A DNA stretch of 32,539 nt, taken from positions 1 through 32,539 of the forward strand of contig CABZAZ010000007.1 in assembly GCA_902523895.1 (NCBI GenBank). Direction: 5' to 3'. This DNA comes from an uncultured Pelagibacteraceae bacterium. Its GTDB lineage: Bacteria > Pseudomonadota > Alphaproteobacteria > Pelagibacterales > Pelagibacteraceae. The notes under the pieces are model-generated. The model saw only the letters and a list, made by a program, of their open reading frames with translations, was not told the DNA's origin and did no database searches. Each line of letters opens with the position of its first letter. Positions within the stretch are counted from its first letter, which is position 1. A program made the translations under genes and the position numbers. Of the stretch, positions 17,994 to 26,864 are shown in pieces.

Positions 17994-18552
17994 AAAAGTT
18001 AAGTCTGCAGTTTTTATTTCTGGTACTGGAAGTAACTTAAAATCTTTAATAAAATTTTCTAAAAAGAAAAAATCACCAATTTCTATTGATTTAATAATCT
18101 CAAATAACCCTAAAGCTAAAGGTTTAAAACTTGGTAAAATATATAAGATAAAAAGAAAAGTTTATAATTTTAAAAGAAAATATAAAATTGAAAATCAAAT
18201 ACTTTCTGATTTAAAGGAGCATAAGGTCAAAATGATATGTTTGGCAGGATTTATGAAAATTTTATCCAGAAATTTTATCACTAAATTTAAAGGTAAGATT
18301 TTGAATATTCATCCTTCATTGCTTCCTAAATATAAAGGGTTAAATACTCATCAAAGAGCTTTGGATAATAATGAAAAATATTCAGGGTGTACTGTTCATT
18401 TTGTTAATTCAAAGTTAGATTCTGGAAAAATTATTTTACAAAAAAAAGTAAAAATTTTAAAAAATGATACTAAAAACTCTCTAGCCAGAAAAGTACTTAT
18501 TCAAGAACATAAGCTTTATCCAAGATCTATATTAAAAATTTTTAGTCTTTGA
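17971..18552 (+). CDS. purN: Phosphoribosylglycinamide formyltransferase
   Basis: Transfers a formyl group from 10-formyl-tetrahydrofolate to GAR, the third step of purine synthesis. The 193 residues have SAVFISGTGSNLKSLI at the start, LAGFMKILS, the catalytic NIHPSLLPKYKG with Asn and His, and HFVNSKLDSGKII with the catalytic Asp. I use the ATG at 17971, inside the end of purM, because no other start codon precedes the conserved GTGSN segment. The last 11 bases overlap ndk tail to tail. Compared with E. coli PurN (212) it is a little short but complete. Confidence 0.95.
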   Translation: MVKLTGYKKVKSAVFISGTGSNLKSLIKFSKKKKSPISIDLIISNNPKAKGLKLGKIYKIKRKVYNFKRKYKIENQILSDLKEHKVKMICLAGFMKILSRNFITKFKGKILNIHPSLLPKYKGLNTHQRALDNNEKYSGCTVHFVNSKLDSGKIILQKKVKILKNDTKNSLARKVLIQEHKLYPRSILKIFSL

Positions 18553-18952
18553 AAAAGAAATCTATTTCTATTTTAGCATTATCAATACTATCAGATCCAT
18601 GCACAGAATTTTTATCAATCGAGATTCCATATTTTTTTCGAATGGTTCCTTCCTCAGCATCTTTTGGATTTGTAGCTCCCATAAGTTCTCTATTCCCTTT
18701 TACCGCATTCTCTTTTTGAAGTATCATAACAACTATTGGACCCGAGGAAAGATATTCACATAAATCATTATAAAATGGCTTTGTTTCGTGAACCTTATAA
18801 AATTTTTCAGCCTCAGCCTTTTCAATTTGAATTTTTTTTTCTTTAAGAATTTGGAAACCATTACTTTTGAACATTTCTTTAATTTCGCCCTCAAGATTTC
18901 TTTCTACAGCATCTGGTTTAATAATAGATAAGGTTTGTTCAATATTACTCAT
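18542..18952 (-). CDS. ndk: Nucleoside diphosphate kinase
   Basis: Equilibrates nucleoside di- and triphosphates through a phosphohistidine. The 136 residues show QTLSIIKPDAVERN at the start, the ATP-binding region with NRELMGATNPKDA, and the active-site histidine H118 in NSVHGSDS. Length is slightly below the usual 140-143. It overlaps the 3' end of pepA by 8 bases and is read after it. Confidence 0.97.
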   Translation of the reverse strand: MSNIEQTLSIIKPDAVERNLEGEIKEMFKSNGFQILKEKKIQIEKAEAEKFYKVHETKPFYNDLCEYLSSGPIVVMILQKENAVKGNRELMGATNPKDAEEGTIRKKYGISIDKNSVHGSDSIDNAKIEIDFFFKD

Positions 18953-20399
18953 AATGATCCTCTATAAGTTTGTTTAATAATCTAACTCCATAACCTGTTG
19001 CACCACCTGAATTTAAGGCTCCACCATACTTAGAAAAAGCCATTCCAGCTATATCTAAATGAGCCCAAGGTGTTTTGTTTAAAATAAATCTTTGTAAAAA
19101 TTGTGCAGCAGTAGTTGAACCAGCTCCACCAACATAATTGATATTTTGCATATCTGCATTTTTTGAGTCTATCAATTTATCGTAATTTTTATTTAAAGGC
19201 ATCCTCCAGACCTTTTCTTCAACATGCTCACCCGACACCATCAATTGTTTAGATAGTTTATCATCATTAGAGAATAAACCTGCATATTCAGACCCGAGCG
19301 AAACAATAATTGCACCTGTCAAAGTTGCTAGATCTATAATAAACTTTGGTTTAAACTTTTCCTCAGTAAAGGTGAGTGCATCTGCAAGCACCAATCTTCC
19401 TTCCGCATCAGTATTTAAAATCTCAACTGTTTTACCACTATAAGACTTAACAATATCGCCAGGTCTTTGTGCATTACCTCCAGGCATATTTTCAACTAGT
19501 CCAACCACTCCCACTGCATTTATTTTTGCTTTTCTCAAAGCTAAGCTTTTCATCAATCCAACCACTACTGCAGAGCCTGCCATGTCATAAGTCATGTCTT
19601 CCATAAACTTAGCTGGCTTTAATGATATACCACCAGTATCAAAACAAACACCTTTGCCAACAAAAGCTAAAGGTTTAGATTTATCTTTTTTTCCATTCCA
19701 TTCCATTGTGACAAGATAAGATCCTCTAATACTTCCTTGGCCAACACCAAGTAAAGTATTCATGCCTAATTTTTTTAACTCCTTATCATTGTAAATCTTT
19801 ATTTTTAAGCCAATCTTACTTAATGATTTAATTCGTTTAGCATATTCATCTGGATGTAATACATTTCCAGGTTCTGATACCAAATCTCTAGTATAAAAAG
19901 TTCCCTCTTCTATAGAACTAAATTTTAATTGATCTTTTTGATTAGGAATATTCTTACCAATAACATTAATGAAAATATTACCTTTATTTTTTTTGGTTTT
20001 ATATTTTTCGAATTTGTATGATTTCAATTTAATCCCATGTAGAAAATATCCAATAATATTTTTAAGTGCATTTGGAATGGTATCTGCATTAACTCTATAT
20101 TGTGTTTCTTTTAGTTCATTCAAAATGTCATAACATTTAGCACCTAAATTTTCTGCACCAGAATTTGCAAGATCTTTTTTGAGCGAAACTAAAATTATTT
20201 TCTTTTTAGAACTAATCTCAAAAGTAATAATTTTTTTCTTGGTGTCTTTTTTATTAAGCAAATCTGAAATGTAAGAATATTCAGAATTAGGAATATGTTT
20301 TTTTAAACCAATAATATTGAACTTTTCATCTACAAATAATATTAAATTTGCATTAGATTTGTCATTAGTTTGTCTTTTAAAATTAACTTTAATATTCAT
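18945..20399 (-). CDS. pepA: Leucyl aminopeptidase (M17, PepA)
   Basis: Cytosolic two-metal aminopeptidase that removes N-terminal residues from peptides. The protein is 484 residues from the ATG at 20399 (MNIKVNFK). A TTG at 20414 would add five residues without obvious homology, so I prefer the ATG. Seen: the metal-site segments GKGVCFDTGGISLKP and MTYDMAGSAVVVG, the signature NTDAEGRLVLADAL, and C-terminal WAHLDIAGMAF and GATGYGVRLL. The N-terminal third is the less conserved macro-like domain. Its promoter must lie in the 60-base divergent gap with lptF. Confidence 0.95.
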   Translation of the reverse strand: MNIKVNFKRQTNDKSNANLILFVDEKFNIIGLKKHIPNSEYSYISDLLNKKDTKKKIITFEISSKKKIILVSLKKDLANSGAENLGAKCYDILNELKETQYRVNADTIPNALKNIIGYFLHGIKLKSYKFEKYKTKKNKGNIFINVIGKNIPNQKDQLKFSSIEEGTFYTRDLVSEPGNVLHPDEYAKRIKSLSKIGLKIKIYNDKELKKLGMNTLLGVGQGSIRGSYLVTMEWNGKKDKSKPLAFVGKGVCFDTGGISLKPAKFMEDMTYDMAGSAVVVGLMKSLALRKAKINAVGVVGLVENMPGGNAQRPGDIVKSYSGKTVEILNTDAEGRLVLADALTFTEEKFKPKFIIDLATLTGAIIVSLGSEYAGLFSNDDKLSKQLMVSGEHVEEKVWRMPLNKNYDKLIDSKNADMQNINYVGGAGSTTAAQFLQRFILNKTPWAHLDIAGMAFSKYGGALNSGGATGYGVRLLNKLIEDHYE

Positions 20400-20459
20400 A
20401 AAAATTAAATACAATCTGTACGAGATAATGCTATATATGAGTAAAACAATTATATTTCA

Positions 20460-21581
20460 ATGGAAAAAATTATTTTTAGGAAATTATTATTAGATATTAC
20501 TCTCAGAGCCTTAACTATAACCTTTTCTCTAGGTTTAATAGTGTGGATTGTACAAGCTGTAAATTATCTAGATTTTGTTATTGGAGAAGGACACAACTTT
20601 AAAATATATTTTTATTATAATTTGTTTAATTTCCCAAAAATAATTCATAGAATTTTACCTTTTGTATTTGCAATTTCCATTTTTTTTGAATTATTAAAAT
20701 ACGAAAAAAATAATGAACTTTTAATATTTTGGACTAATGGTGTCAGTAAAAAAAGATTTATATTAAATCTAATTAAATTTACTTTGATTGTGACCATAAT
20801 TCAGATTTTTATCGGTAATTTAGTTTCTCCTTCAAGTCAATTTAAAGCTAGAGGATTTTTAAAAGACTCAAATATGGATTTTTTACCAAATTTAATTAAT
20901 CAAGGAAAATTTATAGATACAGTTTCTGGATTAACTATTTTTATAAATGAAAAAACTGAAAATAATTCTTTTAAAAATATATATATTCAAGAAGGACAAT
21001 TGTTTGATTTTAAACAAAGTTCAAATCAAATAATTTATGCTAAAGAGGGTTTTCTAATTGATGAAAATAAAAAACTTTTCAGGTTACTTAATGGAAAAAA
21101 TATTAGCACAAATGATGAAAAATTAATTAGTTTTGAATTTGATAAAATTGATTATGATTTATCAAAATTTTCATCTAAAACTATTAAAGTGCCAAAAATT
21201 CAAGAATTACCGACTTTAAAAATAATAAAATGTTCTTTTAATTTAATGTCAGGTAAAATTTATAATGATGAAGTATTTACTTGTGAGACAGGAAAATTAA
21301 AAAACCTAAATCAAGAACTTTATAAAAGGTTTATTAAACCTCTTTATTTTCCCTTATTAGCTTTAGTTTGTTGTTTTTTATTAACAATATCAAAAGAACA
21401 AAATAATTATACTATTAACACTATTAAAATTTTTTTATTTGTTTTTTTAATTTTGGTAACTTCTGAAACCTTAATGAGATATGCAGAGGCTTCTAAGATT
21501 CAATTATTTTTATTAGCGTGTTTACCAATTATTATCTATTACATCATTTACAATTTTTTAATTCAAAAAGTGAAATTATGA
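20460..21581 (+). CDS. lptF: LPS export ABC transporter permease LptF
   Basis: One of two inner-membrane permeases of the LptB2FG complex, which pulls lipopolysaccharide out of the inner membrane. The 373 residues have three N-terminal membrane segments (about 12-33, 55-75, 98-118), a periplasmic beta-jellyroll region, and three C-terminal segments (about 293-312, 320-340, 348-368): the YjgP/YjgQ layout. FARG-like SPSSQFKARGFL follows segment three. It overlaps lptG by 4 bases (ATGA). The assignment to F rather than G rests on being first in the run. Confidence 0.9.
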   Translation: MEKIIFRKLLLDITLRALTITFSLGLIVWIVQAVNYLDFVIGEGHNFKIYFYYNLFNFPKIIHRILPFVFAISIFFELLKYEKNNELLIFWTNGVSKKRFILNLIKFTLIVTIIQIFIGNLVSPSSQFKARGFLKDSNMDFLPNLINQGKFIDTVSGLTIFINEKTENNSFKNIYIQEGQLFDFKQSSNQIIYAKEGFLIDENKKLFRLLNGKNISTNDEKLISFEFDKIDYDLSKFSSKTIKVPKIQELPTLKIIKCSFNLMSGKIYNDEVFTCETGKLKNLNQELYKRFIKPLYFPLLALVCCFLLTISKEQNNYTINTIKIFLFVFLILVTSETLMRYAEASKIQLFLLACLPIIIYYIIYNFLIQKVKL

Positions 21582-22657
21582 TTAAAACTTACGATAAATA
21601 TTTTATTAGATTGTTTTGTAAAAAATTGTTATTAATTTTTTTAGTATTCTTTTCATTAACATTTATTTTAACTATCTTTGAAGAAATAACATTCTTCAAT
21701 GAAACTCAATCTAAATTTTATTTACCATTTTTAATAGCTATGATGGATGTTCCAACTACTATACTTGAAATATTTCCTTTTATTCTTCTTATATCTACTC
21801 AACTTTTCTTCTTAGAAATTATAAAAAAAAAAGAAAATGAACTAATAAAAATTAATAATCTAAATAATTTTTATCTCGTAAAATTATTATCTATTTGTGC
21901 TTTTGTTTTTGGAATATTGGTCATAACAATTTATTATCCTTTTTCCTCTAAACTAAAATTTATTTATTCAGATGTTAAAAATATTTATTCAAAAGATGGT
22001 AAATATTTAAAACACTATAATGAGAATGGATTGTGGATTAAAGATGAAATTGATAACCATATTTATATTATAAATGCATCAAATTCCAAAGATAACTTTT
22101 TGAATGATGTCTTCATATCAAAATTTAGCACAGAGTTCATTTTAATTGAAAATATTTTTTCAAAAAAAATTGATATAAGTTCAAATAATTGGGTGGTTAA
22201 AAAACCAATTATTTTCAAAAATAATAATCAGATTGATACAAAAGAGGATCTTATTTTAAAAAGTCATTTTGATTTTAAAAAAATAAACAATACTTTCAAA
22301 AATTTAAATTCTTTTAACATTTTTCAATTAATTGATGTTAAAAAAGAAAATGAGTTATTAGGTTATTCATCAAAAGATATTGATTTGCACATTTTGAAAA
22401 TTATTTCTCTACCTCTTTATTTTGCTATTATGGTAATAATTTCATCAATTATCATGTTTAATATACCAAGAAATAAGCCATATATATTTCACATTTTATT
22501 AGGAATATTATTATCTGTTGTTATTTACTATATAAATAACATATTTAATATATTTGGATTGACAAATAAAATACCTACTTATTTGTCTGTTTTTTTTCCA
22601 ATTATTATATTAAGCATTATTTCCTCAATCGGTTTAATAAGGATCAATGAAAAATAA
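21578..22657 (+). CDS. lptG: LPS export ABC transporter permease LptG
   Basis: Partner of LptF. I begin at the ATG at 21578, which overlaps the lptF stop (ATGA), giving 359 residues; an in-frame ATG at 21518 lies inside lptF and adds only unrelated residues. It has the same layout as LptF: membrane segments at about 15-38, 50-75 and 98-118, a periplasmic domain, and three C-terminal segments, with KTYDKYFIRLF at the start typical of LptG. The ATPase LptB and the bridge protein LptC are not in the window. The last 11 bases overlap lptD. Confidence 0.9.
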   Translation: MIKTYDKYFIRLFCKKLLLIFLVFFSLTFILTIFEEITFFNETQSKFYLPFLIAMMDVPTTILEIFPFILLISTQLFFLEIIKKKENELIKINNLNNFYLVKLLSICAFVFGILVITIYYPFSSKLKFIYSDVKNIYSKDGKYLKHYNENGLWIKDEIDNHIYIINASNSKDNFLNDVFISKFSTEFILIENIFSKKIDISSNNWVVKKPIIFKNNNQIDTKEDLILKSHFDFKKINNTFKNLNSFNIFQLIDVKKENELLGYSSKDIDLHILKIISLPLYFAIMVIISSIIMFNIPRNKPYIFHILLGILLSVVIYYINNIFNIFGLTNKIPTYLSVFFPIIILSIISSIGLIRINEK

Positions 22658-25007
22658 AATAATAATTCTAATAATAATTTTATTACAAATTTTTTTTATA
22701 TCCAAAGTAATTTCTGAGGAAATCGAATTTAAGGCGACTGATATTGAAATTATAAATGACCAAAATTTAACAATAGCTAATAATGGATCAGCACTAATAA
22801 AAGATGATGAGCTGATTGTTGAGGGAAAAAAAATGAAATACTTCAGAAATGAATCTTTATTAATTATTGATAAAGGTAAAATTTCTTCTTTGGATCAAAA
22901 TTTTGAAATAAATTCAAATTTAATTGAATACAAAATTAATAAGTCTGAATTAAATTTTAGTGAAAAAGTTAAAATTATTGATAAGTCAAATAATCTGTTA
23001 ATAAATACAGATAGAATTAAATATGATGTTAAAAATCAACTAATAATAAGTCAAAGTAACTCTGAAATTAAAGATAAATTGGGTAACATTTATCAAGTGA
23101 GAAACTTCAATTATTCTTTAAAAGACAAAATTATAAAACTAAATAATCTAAACGTTTTAGATCCTGATAATAATACATTCATAGTTGATATAGCATTTCT
23201 AGATCTAAAAACAAATGAGCTTACTGCAAAAGATATTGGCATAAATTTTAAAATCTCAAAAGAATCCGAAAATGAACCGCGTTTAAAAGGAAGAAGTTTA
23301 ATTAATAATGAAAAAGAAACAGTAGTTAAGAAAGGAACATTTACGTTTTGTAAAAAAAGAGAAAAATGCCCTCCTTGGGAAATGGGTGCTGAAGAAATCA
23401 TACATGACAAAGAAAAAAAAATTATAAAATACAAAAATGCTAATCTTAAGTTATATGATAAAAAAGTCTTTTACTTCCCAAAATTTTTTCATCCAGACCC
23501 AACTGTGAAAAGACAAACTGGATTTTTAATTCCAAAATTAAGTGATAATAGTACAACTGGCTTTTCTTTAAACCTGCCCTATTTTTTAGTTTTAGCAGAA
23601 AATAAAGATATAACTATCAATCCAAGAATTTTTTTAGATAATAAACTTTTGATACAATCAGAGCTCAGACAAAAGTATAAAAACTCTGATCATATAGCTG
23701 ATGTTAGTCAATATATTTCAAGAAACGAATCATCTAAAGGTCACTTGTTTTATAATTTTGAAAAAAATTATGAAACTAATAACTTTGATGATGTAGAATT
23801 AGACTTGCAAATAGAACAAGTCTCTGATGAAACATATTTAAAGGCATATAAAATTGAGAGTCCTATAATTAATGATACTTCAAATCTTACAAATTCACTA
23901 AGTTTAAACTTTTATAATCAAGATTTATCGATAGACACAAACCTTGACGTTTATGAAAATTTAGACAAAAAGGATAGTGATAAATATGAATATGTTCCAA
24001 ACTTCAATTTTTCAAAGATTATAAATGAATTTTATACAATTAACTCTAATGGCTATTATAAAAATTATAACACAAATATTACAGAAAAAATTTTAATAAA
24101 TAATTTTGAATTTATATCATCTCCCAATTTCTTTAATAATGGAATTATAAATGAGAATAAATTTTTAATTAGAAATGTGAATTCGGAAGCAAAAAATTCT
24201 AAGAAATTCAAAAGTAAAAGTTCGGTTAACATAGCTCCTACTCTTCAAACTATCTACTCATATCCTCTTAGAAAGGAGTCTCCAAAATATAATAATACTA
24301 TTAATCCAAAATTATCTTTAAGATTAAGCACACCTCACACTAAAGATTCAAACAAATCTGTTAGGAAAATAAGTTATAGTAATATTTTCGAATTAGATAG
24401 ATTGGGAATTCCAGATGCTAGTGAAGGTGGAATTTCAGCTACTTATGGATACGAATATACTAAAATTGATAAATCTAATTTAGACCAAAAAATAAAAATT
24501 GCTTTAGCAAACAATTTAAGAATTCAAAAAAATGAAGATTTGCCTAATAATTCAAATTTAGGTGATAAAGTATCTGATTTTGTAGGGTTACTAGAATATA
24601 AACCAAATAATCTTACCAAGCTAAATTACGACTTTTCAATTAAAAACAATTTTGATCAGAAGAATTATGAACTTTTTGGTTTCGAGTTTTATCTGAATAA
24701 TTTAAGTTCTAAATTTGAGTATGTTAATGAAAATAATAGTGATTTAAAAACCTCATATATTCAAAATGAAATTCGATATAATTTTGACAAAAATAATAGT
24801 TTAATTTTTGAAACAAGAGAAAATAAAGAAAAAAGTTTCACTGAATTTTATAATCTAATTTATCAATATCAAAATGACTGTCTAACAGCTGGATTAGAAT
24901 ATAATAAAGAATATTATAGTGATCAAGACTTAAAACCTTCTGAAAGTTTATTCTTTAAAATTTCGATTATACCTTTCGGAGGTTTTAATTCACCAAACTT
25001 AAGATGA
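22647..25007 (+). CDS. lptD: LPS-assembly outer-membrane protein LptD
   Basis: Outer-membrane beta-barrel that inserts LPS into the outer leaflet. The 786 residues comprise a signal peptide (about 1-23), an LptA-like beta-jellyroll (about 25-200, with IVEGKKMKYFRNES and repeated strands), then the barrel, with long asparagine-rich strands. A cysteine pair at C235 and C241 (FCKKREKCPPW) and one at about C745 near the C-terminus may form the disulfides LptD needs. The end (FFKISIIPFGGF) fits the final strand. It is flanked by lptG upstream and surA downstream, with overlaps on both sides. Confidence 0.93.
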   Translation: MKNKIIILIIILLQIFFISKVISEEIEFKATDIEIINDQNLTIANNGSALIKDDELIVEGKKMKYFRNESLLIIDKGKISSLDQNFEINSNLIEYKINKSELNFSEKVKIIDKSNNLLINTDRIKYDVKNQLIISQSNSEIKDKLGNIYQVRNFNYSLKDKIIKLNNLNVLDPDNNTFIVDIAFLDLKTNELTAKDIGINFKISKESENEPRLKGRSLINNEKETVVKKGTFTFCKKREKCPPWEMGAEEIIHDKEKKIIKYKNANLKLYDKKVFYFPKFFHPDPTVKRQTGFLIPKLSDNSTTGFSLNLPYFLVLAENKDITINPRIFLDNKLLIQSELRQKYKNSDHIADVSQYISRNESSKGHLFYNFEKNYETNNFDDVELDLQIEQVSDETYLKAYKIESPIINDTSNLTNSLSLNFYNQDLSIDTNLDVYENLDKKDSDKYEYVPNFNFSKIINEFYTINSNGYYKNYNTNITEKILINNFEFISSPNFFNNGIINENKFLIRNVNSEAKNSKKFKSKSSVNIAPTLQTIYSYPLRKESPKYNNTINPKLSLRLSTPHTKDSNKSVRKISYSNIFELDRLGIPDASEGGISATYGYEYTKIDKSNLDQKIKIALANNLRIQKNEDLPNNSNLGDKVSDFVGLLEYKPNNLTKLNYDFSIKNNFDQKNYELFGFEFYLNNLSSKFEYVNENNSDLKTSYIQNEIRYNFDKNNSLIFETRENKEKSFTEFYNLIYQYQNDCLTAGLEYNKEYYSDQDLKPSESLFFKISIIPFGGFNSPNLR

Positions 25008-25939
25008 CAATTATAAAAAGATTAATCATTTTTATTCATATATTTTTTTCATTATCTAATTATTCTTTGTCGCAAATAAATTTTGAAATCGTGATGAAAA
25101 TTAATAATGAAATAATTACTACTTTTGATGTCGAACAGGAAATGAATTATCTTTTGGCTCTTAATCCACAGCTTGAAAAATTAGAAAATAAAGAATTAAA
25201 AATATTAGCAAAAAGATCAATAATTAAAGAAAAAATTAGAGAAATAGAGATACTAAAATACAATGAGCTTGAAATAGAAAATTTTCAATTTGAACAATAC
25301 ATTAGCAACTTAATTAGAAGTTTAGACTTTTCGGATCAAGATGAATTTATAAATTATTTGATGAATTTTAATGTTTCTATAGATTATTTAAAAAAAAAAA
25401 TTCTTATAGAAAATGAATGGAAAAGTTTAATTTATGCAAAATATATAGATAGTATTAAAATTAATAAAGTAAAACTGAATGAGAAATTAGACAGTATAAG
25501 CAAAAATAAATCTTTAGTAGAATACAATCTGTCAGAAATTGTTTTTAAAAAGAAAAACGATATTTCTTTCACTAAATTAACTGAAGAGATAGAAGAAAGT
25601 ATACAAAATGTAGGATTTGAAAATACTGCTAATCTTTATAGCATCTCTGACAGCTCAAAAGTAGGTGGTAAAATTGGTTGGATAAAAAGAAATAATCTAT
25701 CAAAGGAAATAATTAATAATTTGATTTCTCTTGATAAAAATTCGTATAGTAAACCAATTAAAATTGGAAACAATTATCTTATTTTGAAAATTAATGATGT
25801 AAGAAATGTCTCTGTCAAAATTAATAAAAATGAAGAATTAGAAAAAATGATAATGATTGAGACGTCAAAACAACTAGATAAATTTTCTAATATTTTTTTT
25901 AACAAAATTAAGCTAAATAGTAAAATAAGTGAATTCTAA
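25004..25939 (+). CDS. surA: SurA-like periplasmic chaperone/peptidyl-prolyl isomerase
   Basis: A 311-residue periplasmic protein that should escort outer-membrane proteins such as LptD. Seen: a signal peptide (about 1-24), a SurA N-terminal helical domain starting VMKINNEIITTFDVEQE, and one parvulin-type domain (about 165-265, with LSEIVFKKK, SSKVGGKIGWIKR and the YLILKINDVR strand). E. coli SurA has two parvulin domains; only one is present here. The domain is divergent and may lack isomerase activity while keeping the chaperone role. Its position between lptD and pdxA is the classical SurA location. The start overlaps lptD by 4 bases. Confidence 0.85.
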   Translation: MTIIKRLIIFIHIFFSLSNYSLSQINFEIVMKINNEIITTFDVEQEMNYLLALNPQLEKLENKELKILAKRSIIKEKIREIEILKYNELEIENFQFEQYISNLIRSLDFSDQDEFINYLMNFNVSIDYLKKKILIENEWKSLIYAKYIDSIKINKVKLNEKLDSISKNKSLVEYNLSEIVFKKKNDISFTKLTEEIEESIQNVGFENTANLYSISDSSKVGGKIGWIKRNNLSKEIINNLISLDKNSYSKPIKIGNNYLILKINDVRNVSVKINKNEELEKMIMIETSKQLDKFSNIFFNKIKLNSKISEF

Positions 25940-26864
25940 GCCAATCTTAATAATACCTGGGGAAAAAAAAAGTATTTTTTTTGAGATTTTTTTTAAATCA
26001 ATTAAATCACTTACTTTTGTATGCCCATTAATTTTGATCTATGATAGGAAAAAAGTTTATCAGGAATCAAAAAAATATAACTTTAGAAAAAAAATTGAAT
26101 TAATCAATTATGAAGAAATTTTTAAAAAAAAACTCTTCAATAAAAGAATATATTTAATTGATATAGAATATCGAAACTCGTTAAATTATAACCAAAATTG
26201 TTTTAATGTTGCATTCAAATTAATAAAAAATGGACTATCATATAAATTAATAAATGGTCCAATTAATAAATCTAAAACTTTAAAAAAAAAATACTTAGGG
26301 GTTACAGAATATATAGCCGATAATTTCAAACAAAAGAAGTTTGCAATGCTGATTTATAATAAAAGATTATCAGTCTGTCCTATAACAACTCATTTACCTT
26401 TAAGCCTGGTTTCAAAAAAAATAACTAAAAGATCTATTATTGAAAAAGTTGAAATTGTAAATAATTTTTATAAGAAATTCTTAGGTTTTAATCCGAAAAT
26501 GGCTATTGTAGGTCTCAATCCTCACTGCGAGAGCATACTTAAATTTAATGAGGATGAAAAAATTGTAAAAAAAACAGTAAAAATATTAAAAAAAAAAAAA
26601 ATTAATATTAAGGGGCCGTTTCCATCTGATACAATTTTTTTAAGTAATAACAGAAAAAAATTTGATGTGATATTAGGCATGTATCACGATCAAGTTTTAG
26701 GTCCAATGAAAACTCTTTTTGAATATGATGCAATAAATATCACTTTGGGTTTACCTTTTTTAAGAGTTTCGCCAGATCATGGCCCAAATGAAAAAATGGT
26801 TGGAAAAAATAAATCTAATCCAATAAGTTTAATTAATGCCATAAAGTTTTTAGATAAAAGATGA
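25929..26864 (+). CDS. pdxA: 4-hydroxythreonine-4-phosphate dehydrogenase PdxA
   Basis: Oxidises 4-phosphohydroxythreonine on the way to pyridoxal phosphate. The 311 residues start from a GTG at 25929 inside surA; no ATG precedes the conserved PILIIPGE segment. The three metal-ligand histidines are present: H155 (TTHLPL), H199 (LNPHCES) and H253 (MYHDQVLGPMK), as are K261, N270 and R279 of the substrate site. Two usually conserved spots differ: the GHTE motif reads G124-V-T-E, so the substrate-contacting histidine is valine, and the DHGTA motif reads DHGPN (283-287). A run of 14 A bases (26588-26601) encodes lysines at 230-233. It overlaps rsmA by 4 bases. Confidence 0.87.
   Translation: MNSKPILIIPGEKKSIFFEIFFKSIKSLTFVCPLILIYDRKKVYQESKKYNFRKKIELINYEEIFKKKLFNKRIYLIDIEYRNSLNYNQNCFNVAFKLIKNGLSYKLINGPINKSKTLKKKYLGVTEYIADNFKQKKFAMLIYNKRLSVCPITTHLPLSLVSKKITKRSIIEKVEIVNNFYKKFLGFNPKMAIVGLNPHCESILKFNEDEKIVKKTVKILKKKKINIKGPFPSDTIFLSNNRKKFDVILGMYHDQVLGPMKTLFEYDAINITLGLPFLRVSPDHGPNEKMVGKNKSNPISLINAIKFLDKR

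Noticed and set aside
20400..20414. TTG start for pepA
   Set aside because: Five extra residues without similarity; an ATG follows at 20399.
21518..21577. Longer LptG start inside lptF
   Set aside because: The added 20 residues are out-of-frame lptF sequence; the ATGA overlap at 21578 fits the rest of the chain.
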